Of a DNA stretch of 64,000 nucleotides, positions 8,115 to 16,432 are shown piece after piece. Made by a program: the position numbers and the translations under genes. The notes under the pieces were generated by a model. That model had not been told where the DNA came from, did not search any database, and worked only from the letters and a program-made list of their open reading frames with translations. The number at the start of each line of letters is the position of its first letter. The stretch's first letter is position 1. This stretch comes from Flavobacteriales bacterium. Its GTDB lineage: Bacteria > Bacteroidota > Bacteroidia > Flavobacteriales_F > PHOS-HE28. The stretch spans positions 12,552 through 76,551 of the forward strand of contig JADKCV010000026.1 in NCBI GenBank assembly GCA_016718655.1, read 5' to 3'.

Positions 8115-9440
8115 ATGCTCCGCTCCCCTCTTCCCATCGGCATGCGATGGCAGCACTGTACCACATTGCTCGCACTCCTCCTCCTGCAACTTGGTGTTCG
8201 AGCCCAAGGCGCATTGCCCGGCACGGGCATGCATCCACCGGATCCCAACCAACCACCGATGATGACCGTGGAGCCGTGGACGGGCCTTCCCAAGGGCTAC
8301 CGGTTACCGGAGCGCGTGGATCTGAGCAAGTGGTTCCCGCCCGCTGGCGACCAAGGGCAACAGGGATCATGTGTGGCCTGGGCGCTGTGCTATGGCCTGA
8401 TGAGCTACCGACAGAACCGCTGGAACGACATCACGTACGAGCCCGGGGATCCCATGGATAGCACGGCCACCTTCAGCCCGGCCTACCTGTACAACTTCGT
8501 GCAACAGTCCTATGTGATACCCGGCCAGATCAACATCTCCCTTTGCGACGACGGGACCAACATCGAGTGGATGATGCAGATGGCCATGCTCACCGGAGCC
8601 TGTTCCATGGAGGACATGCCTTATGACACCGCCCTGGCGAGTTGCATGCAGCGGGTCCACTACGAGGTGATCCTGAAGTCCATACCTGCACACATCCCCC
8701 CTGCGATCGGACTGGGCAATGCGAACTTCGAACAGTGGCGCTATCACTTGGCTGAAGGCCGTCCCATCCTCATTGGTTTCGCCCCCACGACCGAGTTCAT
8801 ACAAGGTGGCTTCGCCGCTCAGGGGAAGCAGCCCTACACGTGGAAATGGTACCCGATCAACCACCTTGCCAAGGGCGGTGGGCACGCAGTGGTCTGCACC
8901 GGCTATGACCGCACGGACAGCACCTTCAGTTTCATGAACTCCTGGGGCCAGCACTGGGGCTATCGCGGTCATTTCAAGGCAACGGAGGAGCGGCTGGAAC
9001 AAGCCTGCGGCTTTGCGTACATCCTGGCCAACGACAGCACCGCCGACTGGCCCACAGCGCCGGGCGAACCTGCGGACGATGATCACCTGACCGGCGCCCA
9101 TGTGCGGGAGGAGTTCAAGCCCGGTGAGTTCCAGCAGATCAACGGCAAGAAGGTGCAATTGGCGTCCTTGCATCCGAAGGGGCATGAAGGAGTGGTGCAG
9201 TTGTTCGATACGCGGACGGACTCCCTCATGCGTTCGATCACCGTGCGAGCCGACCAGCCCTACGACGTGTATGGGAAGGAGGAACGGGTACGCATCGAGT
9301 TGGACCGACCCTCACTGCTGAGCCGGTGGTTCGGTCGCCCGGTCCGATTCACCATGACCACACATCCGGTGAAGGACGATCCGTACCTGCGTGAACGCCA
9401 AGCGCAGATCCGCCGCTTCCAGCCGCCCAAGAAGGAGTAG
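8115..9440 (+). CDS. secreted papain-like (C1 family) cysteine protease
   Basis: A 441-residue exported peptidase. Residues 10-31 form a signal peptide (T-L-L-A-L-L-L-L-Q-L-G, cut near RAQG). The papain triad is complete: Cys86 in D-Q-G-Q-Q-G-S-C-V-A-W-A (with the oxyanion Gln just before), His257 in G-G-G-H-A-V-V-C-T-G-Y, and Asn275 in F-M-N-S-W-G-Q-H-W-G. About 140 residues follow the catalytic domain: an acidic hinge near 300-315 and a beta-rich tail that could be a substrate-binding module. No T9SS sorting domain is evident, so it is probably periplasmic or released. The upstream in-frame extension lacks a signal and is rejected. Confidence 0.88.
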   Translation: MLRSPLPIGMRWQHCTTLLALLLLQLGVRAQGALPGTGMHPPDPNQPPMMTVEPWTGLPKGYRLPERVDLSKWFPPAGDQGQQGSCVAWALCYGLMSYRQNRWNDITYEPGDPMDSTATFSPAYLYNFVQQSYVIPGQINISLCDDGTNIEWMMQMAMLTGACSMEDMPYDTALASCMQRVHYEVILKSIPAHIPPAIGLGNANFEQWRYHLAEGRPILIGFAPTTEFIQGGFAAQGKQPYTWKWYPINHLAKGGGHAVVCTGYDRTDSTFSFMNSWGQHWGYRGHFKATEERLEQACGFAYILANDSTADWPTAPGEPADDDHLTGAHVREEFKPGEFQQINGKKVQLASLHPKGHEGVVQLFDTRTDSLMRSITVRADQPYDVYGKEERVRIELDRPSLLSRWFGRPVRFTMTTHPVKDDPYLRERQAQIRRFQPPKKE

Positions 9441-9451
9441 GATCGGCGTTG

Positions 9452-11140
9452 TCAGCTGGTGGCCTGCGCGACGAAGAACATCTCCATCGGACCCTTGCCC
9501 TTGGCCTCCACCAGACCGCGTGGGGTGAAGCGCAGGAGCGCCGCATCGCGCACGAGCGCAAGGGTGCTGGCGCTGATGTTCACTTGGCCCACAGCGCCGC
9601 TGCTCTCCATGCGGCTGGCGGTGTTCACGGTGTCGCCCCAGATGTCGTAGGCGAACTTCTTCACCCCCACGATGCCTGCGATGACCGGACCGGTATGCAC
9701 ACCCAGGCGCATCTCGAAATAGAGCCTTTCCTGCGCGATGCGTTCGGCCTTGTACGCGCTCATGAATTGCTGCATCTCCAACGCGGCCATGACCACACTG
9801 AGCGGTGAGCCCTTCGTGGGATCGGGCAGTCCTCCAGCGGCCATGTACGCATCACCGATGGTCTTGATCTTCTCGATGCCGTGCCGTTCCATGATGCCGT
9901 CGAAGGCGCGGAAGCAGTGATCGATCTCCGCCACCAGTTCGGGCGCGGTGAGCTTCTCACTGAGGAGGGTGAAGCCCTTGAAGTCGGTGAACAGCACGGT
10001 GGCCGTGGGGAATTCGCGCACATCGGCGAAGCCCTTGGCCCTGATCTCGTCGGCCACCTCCTCGGGCAGGATGTTGTGCAACAGCCCCTCGCTGATCTCC
10101 TTCTCGTGCTGGATGGCCGCGCGTGAGCGACGGGTGCGGCGCAGGTTGTGCAGCAGCCCAGCGGCCACACCCACGAAGGCGAGCCCGCTGAAGAGGTAGA
10201 TGTTGCGCGTACGCTTCACCCGGGCCTTGTCCAGTTCGCTCTCCAGGTTGTCCGCCTTCAAGCCCAGGATCTCGTTGGCCTTCTTCTCGCTCTCGTACTT
10301 CTCCTGCATCTCGGTGAGCACCTTCACCTTCTCCAGGTTCAGGAGCGAATCCTCCAAGGCCTTGTAGGTCTGGAAGTGCACCAACGCGGCGGCATGGTCC
10401 CCCATGTCACGGTGATCATTGCTCCGGGCATGTTCAATGGTGGCTTGCAGCTTCAGGTCCTTGGCGAGGCGGGCGTAGTGCATTGCGGAATCGAGCAACG
10501 CGAGCGCACCGGAATAGTCCTCGCGATTCGCTTTCAATGAGGAGAGGTTGCGGTAGATGAGTGCAGCACGTGTATCCCTCCCATTCAACAGTGCATTTCG
10601 CAATGCCACGCGATGGAAGTACGCCGCACTATCCAATTCTCCCAGCATGGTCTTGATAGCGCCCATGTTGCTGTTCGCATCGTGAATGTCTTGCTCGATC
10701 CCTTCCTGTTGCGCGAAGGTGAGAATGCGCCGGAACGCCGCTTGCGCACCCTTCGCATCACCTAGGTTCACCTGAGCGATGGCCTTGTTGGTCAGTAGGG
10801 CATTCCGTAAGGGCGCCGGTCCACCCGGCCTCCACAACGCGAGACCCACGTCACAGATGGAGTCCACCATGTGCCATTCACCTAGGGAGGAGTACAGAAT
10901 GCTCTGTGCAACATGACCGCGAACGAGGATGGCGCTATCGCAACCAGTACTATACGTATCGAACACGCGTTGCACACTGATCAACGCCGAATCGTAATTA
11001 CCGATGGAATTGAAGGACGTGCTCCGCAACCCCCAAACTTCGGCCAAAGCACAGCGATCACGGGCTGCGCGGAACACATTCACCATGCCGTCCGTCAATT
11101 CCAAGGTTGAGGAGGGGTCGCGTGCCAGCGTTCGTTTCAA
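9452..11140 (-). CDS. TPR-containing class III adenylate/guanylate cyclase, start uncertain
   Basis: About 562 residues in Bacteroidota-style order: TPR repeats (residues 1-250), a coiled coil with E-K-Y-E-S-E-K-K-A-N-E-I (about 255-295), one transmembrane helix (about 305-325), a short linker and a C-terminal cyclase domain. The catalytic core shows V-L-F-T-D-F-K-G-F-T (first metal Asp), K-T-I-G-D-A-Y-M-A-A-G-G (second metal Asp) and D-I-W-G-D-T-V-N-T-A-S-R-M-E-S. It should convert ATP to cAMP in the cytoplasm in response to a signal sensed by the TPR half. No ATG opens this frame. Coding resemblance continues upstream to about 11190 and is then lost to another frame, so the true N-terminus with its signal peptide appears frameshifted. 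Confidence 0.85.
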   Translation of the reverse strand: MKRTLARDPSSTLELTDGMVNVFRAARDRCALAEVWGLRSTSFNSIGNYDSALISVQRVFDTYSTGCDSAILVRGHVAQSILYSSLGEWHMVDSICDVGLALWRPGGPAPLRNALLTNKAIAQVNLGDAKGAQAAFRRILTFAQQEGIEQDIHDANSNMGAIKTMLGELDSAAYFHRVALRNALLNGRDTRAALIYRNLSSLKANREDYSGALALLDSAMHYARLAKDLKLQATIEHARSNDHRDMGDHAAALVHFQTYKALEDSLLNLEKVKVLTEMQEKYESEKKANEILGLKADNLESELDKARVKRTRNIYLFSGLAFVGVAAGLLHNLRRTRRSRAAIQHEKEISEGLLHNILPEEVADEIRAKGFADVREFPTATVLFTDFKGFTLLSEKLTAPELVAEIDHCFRAFDGIMERHGIEKIKTIGDAYMAAGGLPDPTKGSPLSVVMAALEMQQFMSAYKAERIAQERLYFEMRLGVHTGPVIAGIVGVKKFAYDIWGDTVNTASRMESSGAVGQVNISASTLALVRDAALLRFTPRGLVEAKGKGPMEMFFVAQATS

Positions 11141-11303
11141 GGAGTCCAGATCCGCGTAGGCCTCGGCATGGTCAGGTAGCAGAGAACCCGATCAATTTGG
11201 GCCGAAGCAGCATCAACATGATCCAAACGCTGGTCAAAAGTCCACGCAGGCTGAAGGGAAGGAAGCCAGAACGGTTGTGCGTCACGATATGGATCTTACG
11301 ATT

Positions 11304-11370
11304 GAACGGTATGCTTCAGGCGTTGATGGTCAATACCGTTCAGGGGTGATGCGATGCACCACCCCTGAAC
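11304..11370. repeat. two overlapping inverted repeats
   Basis: GAACGGTAT (11304-11312) pairs with ATACCGTTC (11333-11341). GTTCAGGGGTG (11338-11348) pairs perfectly with CACCCCTGAAC (11360-11370). The arms share GTTC, so the two hairpins are mutually exclusive. The second probably terminates the minus-strand gene ending at 11396. Confidence 0.55.
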
Positions 11371-11395
11371 AGTATTCCATCCGAGACAAGGTAGC

Positions 11396-11761
11396 TTATT
11401 GCCCAGGCCCGCCACCGGTCCCCCCTTGGAACGTCACCCCCTTACCCGCATCGGTCGGGCTGGAGATGATCACCGTCCAATTGTCGTTGTCAACGACCTT
11501 TTGGTCCAGCGTGAGGATCATGTATGCATTGCCACTACCCCCAGCACCCGCCAGGGTGACGATCACCCCATCACCGGTGCCGTTCACGGCGACCTGTTTC
11601 ATCAACTGATTACAGCCGATGCACAATTGGGTGGGCGAACCCGAAGTGCCCACGAAGGTGTAGGTGGCACCGGAGTTGGTGGATCCCGAGGTCGTAACCC
11701 CTTTGGGGTCCGCATTTCCTTGCTTGATGGCTGTCGTGCTTGCCGATTTGACCGTTGACAT
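11396..11761 (-). CDS. hypothetical small protein with a C-x-x-C pair
   Basis: A 121-residue protein starting at the ATG at 11761. It is rich in Thr, Gly, Ser and Val with a beta-strand pattern, one C-I-G-C pair near residue 53 and a Gly-rich C-terminus (G-G-T-G-G-G-P-G-Q). It has no obvious signal peptide or membrane helix. An in-frame extension upstream runs antiparallel through the next gene and is not coherent. No family recognised; a small structural or surface protein is possible. It sits after the membrane-protein operon, separated by 128 bases. Confidence 0.5.
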   Translation of the reverse strand: MSTVKSASTTAIKQGNADPKGVTTSGSTNSGATYTFVGTSGSPTQLCIGCNQLMKQVAVNGTGDGVIVTLAGAGGSGNAYMILTLDQKVVDNDNWTVIISSPTDAGKGVTFQGGTGGGPGQ

Positions 11762-11889
11762 GGTAGAAGGGAGGTTGGTGATTTGTACCTGTGAAGGTAA
11801 AAGCCGAACCCAACCACGCACCTGTGCAACTTCAATATACCCATTAGTGGGTATGCGCATCACGCCTTGGTCGGAATCACCATCCCACC

Positions 11890-13170
11890 TCACACGAACC
11901 CGAACAGGAAGGGGAATATGAACACCACCACCGCCGTCCACACCGTGTAAATGGGCAGGAAACGTGCGATGCAGTCCTCCACACCGGCCAGGTCGCCCCG
12001 GTTGCGTACGGCCATGGCCAAGCGTTGGGTCACCCACGCCAGGTTGGTGCCGATGAGCAGGTTGCCGCCCAGCACCGCCAAGCGGTTCGGGGTGATGCCC
12101 CATTCACTGATGCGGAAGATGATGGCCGAGAGCGCGATGCCATCCACCACCAGCGTGAGCACTGCGAGCAGCAAGAGCACGATGGTACCGATGCCGCGCG
12201 ACGGCGTGCGCGCACTGCCCGCCACAGCGAAGAGGATGATGGCCATGACGCCGATGAGCAGTGCGTTGAAGATGATGAGGAACTCCCGGTCGTTGAAGGG
12301 ATCCTTGCCGGCGAGCAGCATGGCACCGAGGTAGATGACCAGCGTGATGAGCACCAAGGGCCCGAAGATGCGTGCGATGAGCGGCGACACAGCGTTCACC
12401 AGGTGCGGGTTACGCTGCACCACGTAGGTGCCCACTATGGGCGCGGCGACCAACCCGTACACGACGATATATTCAGTGTAGAACGTTCCGATGTGCACTC
12501 CGATGACCTCGAAGAGCGCGACGGTGAGCCCGGTGAGAAGCATGCCACTGATGAGCAGCAGCCCGGTGATGATGAGCAGTTCACCGTTGAATCGCAGGTA
12601 GTCGATCCGCTTGCCCAGGTCGCTGCGGACACCACCGGTCCAGGCATGTCCGAGCAGCGCCCACAGGAACAGCGGAAGGTGGATGCAGGCGAGCACCAGC
12701 GTGTGACTGTCGGGTCCCAATGGGGGGTCCTGCGGCAGCGCGTTGATGAAGACGAGCGCGACGAGTGAAAGGAAGGCGATCACGAACACCTGTAGGCGAG
12801 GAAGGGCGTTCTGCCAGGCGAAGTAGGCGGTGAGCACGGGCAATACGATGAAGCCGATGTTGCGCGGGTAGAAGAACTCCTCGTCCAAGGGCGTGAACTG
12901 CGGCAGCTTGGCCAAGGTGCCTGCGATGAGGGCCGCGATGATCACGAAGGCCAGCTCGGCACCGCCACCCCATGAAATGCCGGGACCGGCATGGTCGAGC
13001 CGCGCCTTCCAGCATTGTGCCGTGGCGTATTCCTCCACCTCGGGATAGAGAGTCGTGAACGTGCGCTTGAAGGCGGCCCGATCGCGTCGGTAGAGCGCCT
13101 CCAGCTGCGATGGATCGCGCATGTTGGCAAGGATGGCTTCGCGCAAGGGTTGCTGTGGTAGCGGGTTCAT
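11890..13170 (-). CDS. polytopic membrane protein, DUF4153-like
   Basis: A 426-residue inner-membrane protein. A soluble N-terminal segment (residues 1-70) carries D-P-x-Q-L-E-A-L-Y-R-R-D-R-A-A-F-K and I-S-W-G-G-G. About ten to eleven hydrophobic helices follow, with E-E-F-F-Y-P-R-N-I-G-F-I between the first two. I recall this arrangement in Bacteroidota proteins annotated DUF4153; function is unknown. The ATG at 13170 was chosen over a much longer frame because upstream residues are antisense-like. It lies 14 bases after the preceding gene and is the last gene of the 16293-11890 operon. Confidence 0.8.
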   Translation of the reverse strand: MNPLPQQPLREAILANMRDPSQLEALYRRDRAAFKRTFTTLYPEVEEYATAQCWKARLDHAGPGISWGGGAELAFVIIAALIAGTLAKLPQFTPLDEEFFYPRNIGFIVLPVLTAYFAWQNALPRLQVFVIAFLSLVALVFINALPQDPPLGPDSHTLVLACIHLPLFLWALLGHAWTGGVRSDLGKRIDYLRFNGELLIITGLLLISGMLLTGLTVALFEVIGVHIGTFYTEYIVVYGLVAAPIVGTYVVQRNPHLVNAVSPLIARIFGPLVLITLVIYLGAMLLAGKDPFNDREFLIIFNALLIGVMAIILFAVAGSARTPSRGIGTIVLLLLAVLTLVVDGIALSAIIFRISEWGITPNRLAVLGGNLLIGTNLAWVTQRLAMAVRNRGDLAGVEDCIARFLPIYTVWTAVVVFIFPFLFGFV

Positions 13171-13184
13171 TGTGCAGTGCGGCG

Positions 13185-13946
13185 CTAAGTGGTATGTCGG
13201 ATCGGCGGACGCAAGGCGGACCGCCAGGTGATGAACAGGCCGAGGACCGCGAACACGAAGCCCGCAGCGAACCAGGGCCAGGGATAGTGCTCCGGCATGT
13301 ATTCCCGGCCGTTGATCAGGGCATCGCCGGAACTGTTCAACAAGGCCTGCACTCCGAACGAGCGTTGCAAGGGATCGATCACGAAGGACAAGATCATCAA
13401 CAACGCGCCTACGATCAAGAGTGCCCATGCTGTCGTGCTCACGCGGAACGCCGGGTCGCGATCGCGACCATGCAGGATCACCAGAGCGGTGGTGATGAGA
13501 CCCAAGGAGATCACACACGGCGCCCATACCGGACCGACCCACGGCACCGGGATGAGGAAGAGCAGATCGCGGGAGAAGAGGCTGGAAGGCCAATCGAGTA
13601 GCACCTTCAACCACACGTAGTAGAAGATGTCCCACACTCCGAAGCCGAAGCAGAACCAGGCGAAGCGTTCCAACGCACGTCGCGTGACCACCGCAGGGAC
13701 GGCGAGCAACATGAGTATGGTGGCCGCTTCACGACCGATCTCCGTTCCCACGAGCGTAGGGCTCATGGGTGCCAGTGGAAAGTCGAACCCTTCCGGATAA
13801 TAGAGGGCACGCAGGTACACCACCACGGCACTTTCCAGGAAGGCCATGGCGATGAAGAAGGCGCTCATCCATGGCAGTAGGCGTACGTGGTGCGGCAGTG
13901 CACTCGGCGGAGAATGGAACTGTAGGGAGGACGCGCTAGGAGGCAT
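13185..13946 (-). CDS. integral membrane protein, hypothetical
   Basis: A 253-residue protein with about six transmembrane helices (around residues 25-47, 70-88, 93-112, 125-160, 170-190, 222-240), a W-F-C-F-G-F-G-V-W-D-I-F-Y-Y-V-W-L-K segment and an N-terminal Pro/Ser-rich tail. No enzyme motif is visible. Its start overlaps the end of the upstream EEP-domain gene by 11 bases, which indicates translational coupling. Function unknown. Confidence 0.75.
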   Translation of the reverse strand: MPPSASSLQFHSPPSALPHHVRLLPWMSAFFIAMAFLESAVVVYLRALYYPEGFDFPLAPMSPTLVGTEIGREAATILMLLAVPAVVTRRALERFAWFCFGFGVWDIFYYVWLKVLLDWPSSLFSRDLLFLIPVPWVGPVWAPCVISLGLITTALVILHGRDRDPAFRVSTTAWALLIVGALLMILSFVIDPLQRSFGVQALLNSSGDALINGREYMPEHYPWPWFAAGFVFAVLGLFITWRSALRPPIRHTT

Positions 13947-14868
13947 GGTCGTTCAGGTGGATGGTCGCGCGTAGCCCGCGATGATCGCTTCCCGGGATGG
14001 TGAAGTGCTGCACACCCGTAGCGACGAGCCCGGGCGACACGAACACATGATCGATGGGGATGAGCGCCAGCGGACCCACATGGGGCCAGGTGCGCAACCC
14101 GGGCGTATTCACTGGGCGCAAGCCGCTCTGTGCACTAAAGCGCTTGTAGGCGCCGTCCCAGTGGACCGTATTGAGGTCACCGATCATCACGGTGGGGATG
14201 TGCGCCGCGGCGATGCGTGCCGCCACAGAACGCAAGAGGGTATTGCGGCGCTGGAAATGGTCATAGGTGATGGGCGATGTGGCATGCACGCTCAGCACAC
14301 GCAGAGGACCATCGGGCGTACAAAGCAGGGCTTCGATGTAGGGTACGTCGGAGACCATGTGCGTATGGACCTCGGTGAAAGGATGCTTGCTGAACAGCGC
14401 CATGCCGTAGCAGTTGCCTTGCGGCACCACGTGCATGAAGGGATAGTACTGTTCAAGTCCCGACCGGAGCGCGTCCGCCCATGCGGCGTCCACCTCCTGT
14501 ACGCTCAGCACATCGGCGCCACTGGCCAATGCACAGCGCAGGACCTCGTCGCGCTTCAGGTTCATCTGGAACACATTGATCTGCGCGATCCGCAAGGACG
14601 GCCCACCTTCGGTCGTTCCGGTGGTGCTCACGGGCAATTGGTACTGGGGCAGGATGAGCACACAACCCAGGAAGGAAGCTCCTGCGGTCCACCAATGTCC
14701 ACGCCACACCATCAACACTGCGACCGCCCCGAACGCCAAGCACCATTGAAGGAGGAAAGCACGGGCCAACATGGGCAGGTAGGCGTCGGGCGCGAAGGCC
14801 AACGCTACGGCCACAGCGAGTAGGAGTGTCGCCGGGATCAGGGTGCGCAGGGGTCCGGAGGTGTTCAT
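13936..14868 (-). CDS. membrane-anchored endonuclease/exonuclease/phosphatase (EEP) family protein
   Basis: A 310-residue protein. Three hydrophobic segments (about residues 10-30, 35-55, 60-78) anchor a C-terminal EEP domain. Its metal and catalytic motifs are present: N-V-F-Q-M-N near the start of the domain, S-V-Q-E-V-D (metal Glu), S-V-H-A-T-S, I-G-D-L-N-T (Asp/Asn pair) and a terminal S-D-H-R-G (His). Substrate is likely a phosphodiester, lipid or nucleotide outside the cytoplasm. The start at 14868 overlaps the previous stop as ATGA, and its end overlaps the next start. Confidence 0.85.
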   Translation of the reverse strand: MNTSGPLRTLIPATLLLAVAVALAFAPDAYLPMLARAFLLQWCLAFGAVAVLMVWRGHWWTAGASFLGCVLILPQYQLPVSTTGTTEGGPSLRIAQINVFQMNLKRDEVLRCALASGADVLSVQEVDAAWADALRSGLEQYYPFMHVVPQGNCYGMALFSKHPFTEVHTHMVSDVPYIEALLCTPDGPLRVLSVHATSPITYDHFQRRNTLLRSVAARIAAAHIPTVMIGDLNTVHWDGAYKRFSAQSGLRPVNTPGLRTWPHVGPLALIPIDHVFVSPGLVATGVQHFTIPGSDHRGLRATIHLNDHAS

Positions 14869-15353
14869 GGGTGTGGGTGGGAACGTGCGGCCATCCGATC
14901 GATAGCGCGGAGAACGATGTACAAGGGAACGGCACCGATCACACCGAAGGAGGCATCCACACAGCGCCAGAAGAAGGGGATGTCGCGGACAGGTGCCCAC
15001 ACGAAGGCCACCAGCACCACCAGCGCGCAACACCACAACCCCCACTCCACCACCCACCGGTTGCGGACTGGATCACGCCACGGTCCGATGAAGAGCAACG
15101 CGATCACCACATGCGCGAAGGCGAGCCAGTCAGTGCCATAGAGCAGGATCGGATAAGCTTCGGCCACATGAGCCACGGCCTCGGCAGCGTGTGCGGCCCA
15201 TTCGGCCAGGGCACCACCGAAGGGAGCGGTCCATGCCGCGAGCAGACCGGTGAGCCACACAAGTGGAACGGCGGTGAGCCCGCTGATCAGCAAGGCCACG
15301 ATGAAGAACGTGATCCAGCGGCGGATGAGGTGAAGGTCCTTGGAGGTGTTCAT
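14865..15353 (-). CDS. small integral membrane protein
   Basis: A 162-residue protein with four predicted transmembrane helices (about residues 12-35, 62-90, 100-118, 124-150). It has a conserved-looking W-R-D-P-V-R-N-R-W-V-V-E-W-G loop and a basic C-terminus. Both ends overlap neighbours by four bases (ATGA), so it is translationally coupled to the winged-helix regulator before it and the EEP protein after it. No named family is recognised with confidence. Confidence 0.75.
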   Translation of the reverse strand: MNTSKDLHLIRRWITFFIVALLISGLTAVPLVWLTGLLAAWTAPFGGALAEWAAHAAEAVAHVAEAYPILLYGTDWLAFAHVVIALLFIGPWRDPVRNRWVVEWGLWCCALVVLVAFVWAPVRDIPFFWRCVDASFGVIGAVPLYIVLRAIDRMAARSHPHP

Positions 15354-15637
15354 GGGCGTGGTAGGAGTTGTTCGATCGCATCCAGGTGCGCACGGAATGC
15401 ACGGGCCCCGGCCGCGGTGGCCTTGTAGCTGGTGTTGGGCCGTTTGCCGACGAAGCGCTTGCGCACCTGCACATACTTCGCCTCCTCCAAGGCGGTGAGG
15501 TGGCTGGCGAGGTTGCCGTCGGTGACGCCGAGCAACTCCTTCAGCTGCACGTGATCGACCCATTCATTCACGGCAAGCACAGCCATGATGCCCAGTCGCA
15601 CCCGGCTTTCGAAGAGCTTATTGAGCTTCTCGATCAT
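15350..15637 (-). CDS. winged-helix transcriptional regulator (HTH_34-like)
   Basis: A 95-residue single-domain regulator. Helices 1-2 begin L-N-K-L-F-E-S-R-V-R-L-G-I-M-A-V-L, the recognition helix region is L-L-G-V-T-D-G-N-L-A-S-H-L-T-A-L-E, and the wing contains K-R-F-V-G-K-R-P-N-T-S-Y. This is the layout of small ArsR/MarR-like regulators that usually sit in operons with membrane proteins and repress them. It is embedded in the operon by four-base overlaps on both sides. The palindromic TACTTTG/CAAAGTA site ahead of the operon is its likely operator, which would make the operon autoregulated. Confidence 0.85.
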   Translation of the reverse strand: MIEKLNKLFESRVRLGIMAVLAVNEWVDHVQLKELLGVTDGNLASHLTALEEAKYVQVRKRFVGKRPNTSYKATAAGARAFRAHLDAIEQLLPRP

Positions 15638-16293
15638 GCTTCGGAGGATCGGGTCCCGCGTTCATGCCGCAGGTACATCAAGCTACCGTAGAAGATGTGC
15701 AGGACGCCGAAGCCAAGCGCCCAGAAGAGCAGGCCTGCCTCAAGCCAGAAGAGAGCCACAAGACCAAGGACCAGTTCACTTAATCCCAGCCAGCGGATCT
15801 CATCCAGCGTGTACTTGCTGGCGTTGAAGAGCGCGAGCCCATAGAATACGAGCGTAGCGGGGGCCACCAATCCAGGCAGTCCGTAGTAGAAAAGCGCGAG
15901 GCAGAAAATACCACCCACCGACAACGGCACGAGCATGTTGACCATCAACCGCTGGGCACTCGCATCCCACAAGCGCTGTTCCGTTCGCCTGCTGCGCCGC
16001 CAAGTGAACCAGAAGGCACCGAGCAACGCAGCGAACAGGACGACGACGGCATCCGCGATCAGGGTCAGCAACAGCTCATCCGCGGTCGTGTAGCCCTGAC
16101 CTGTTCCATAGGTGAGTACATCAGACGCCGGTCCTGGTGAGGCATTCATGTGGTACTGGGCCAGTCCCGCACCACCCAAGGCCACGGCCCCGGCGATCAC
16201 GCCGCTAAGGCCACTGAGACTAAGGAATCGGGTGCTTCGGTCCATCAGTCCGCGGATGCGGGCGAGTTCTTCGTGGGCTGGATGTTGGCTCAT
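15634..16293 (-). CDS. membrane protein, first gene of the regulator operon
   Basis: A 219-residue protein with about five to six transmembrane helices, preceded by a short amphipathic N-terminus (E-E-L-A-R-I-R-G-L-M-D-R-S-T-R-F-L-S-L-S-G) that is typical of Bacteroidota proteins encoded beside HTH_34 regulators. A basic loop (W-R-R-S-R-R-T-E-Q) follows the second pair of helices. The ATG at 16293 is favoured over a GTG 21 codons upstream because the palindromic operator lies in that extension. Its stop overlaps the regulator start by four bases. Function unknown. Confidence 0.78.
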   Translation of the reverse strand: MSQHPAHEELARIRGLMDRSTRFLSLSGLSGVIAGAVALGGAGLAQYHMNASPGPASDVLTYGTGQGYTTADELLLTLIADAVVVLFAALLGAFWFTWRRSRRTEQRLWDASAQRLMVNMLVPLSVGGIFCLALFYYGLPGLVAPATLVFYGLALFNASKYTLDEIRWLGLSELVLGLVALFWLEAGLLFWALGFGVLHIFYGSLMYLRHERGTRSSEA

Positions 16294-16296
16294 ACT

Positions 16297-16320
16297 CAAA
16301 GTACTTTGTACCGCAAAGTA
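16297..16320. promoter_or_regulatory. palindromic operator (TACTTTG-N5-CAAAGTA) upstream of the regulator operon
   Basis: TACTTTG (16302-16308) and CAAAGTA (16314-16320) form a perfect inverted repeat with a five-base spacer. CAAAGTACTTTG (16297-16308) is an overlapping perfect 12-base palindrome. The site touches the start of the 16293 gene and probably binds the winged-helix repressor encoded second in the operon. Confidence 0.6.
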
Positions 16321-16415
16321 ACGGGATCCGATCGGAATTATTGTGCGGATGAGCACAAGTGATTTGGTGACATGTACCCGTGACGATCACCAGGATCCCG
16401 ATCGAACCGATAGGC

Positions 16416-16423
16416 TACCTTTC
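16416..16423 (+). promoter_or_regulatory. putative -7 element (TACCTTTC)
   Basis: TACCTTTC ends 9 bases before the ATG at 16433, implying a very short leader for the transglutaminase-like gene. Confidence 0.4.
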
Positions 16424-16432
16424 CACAAGCGG

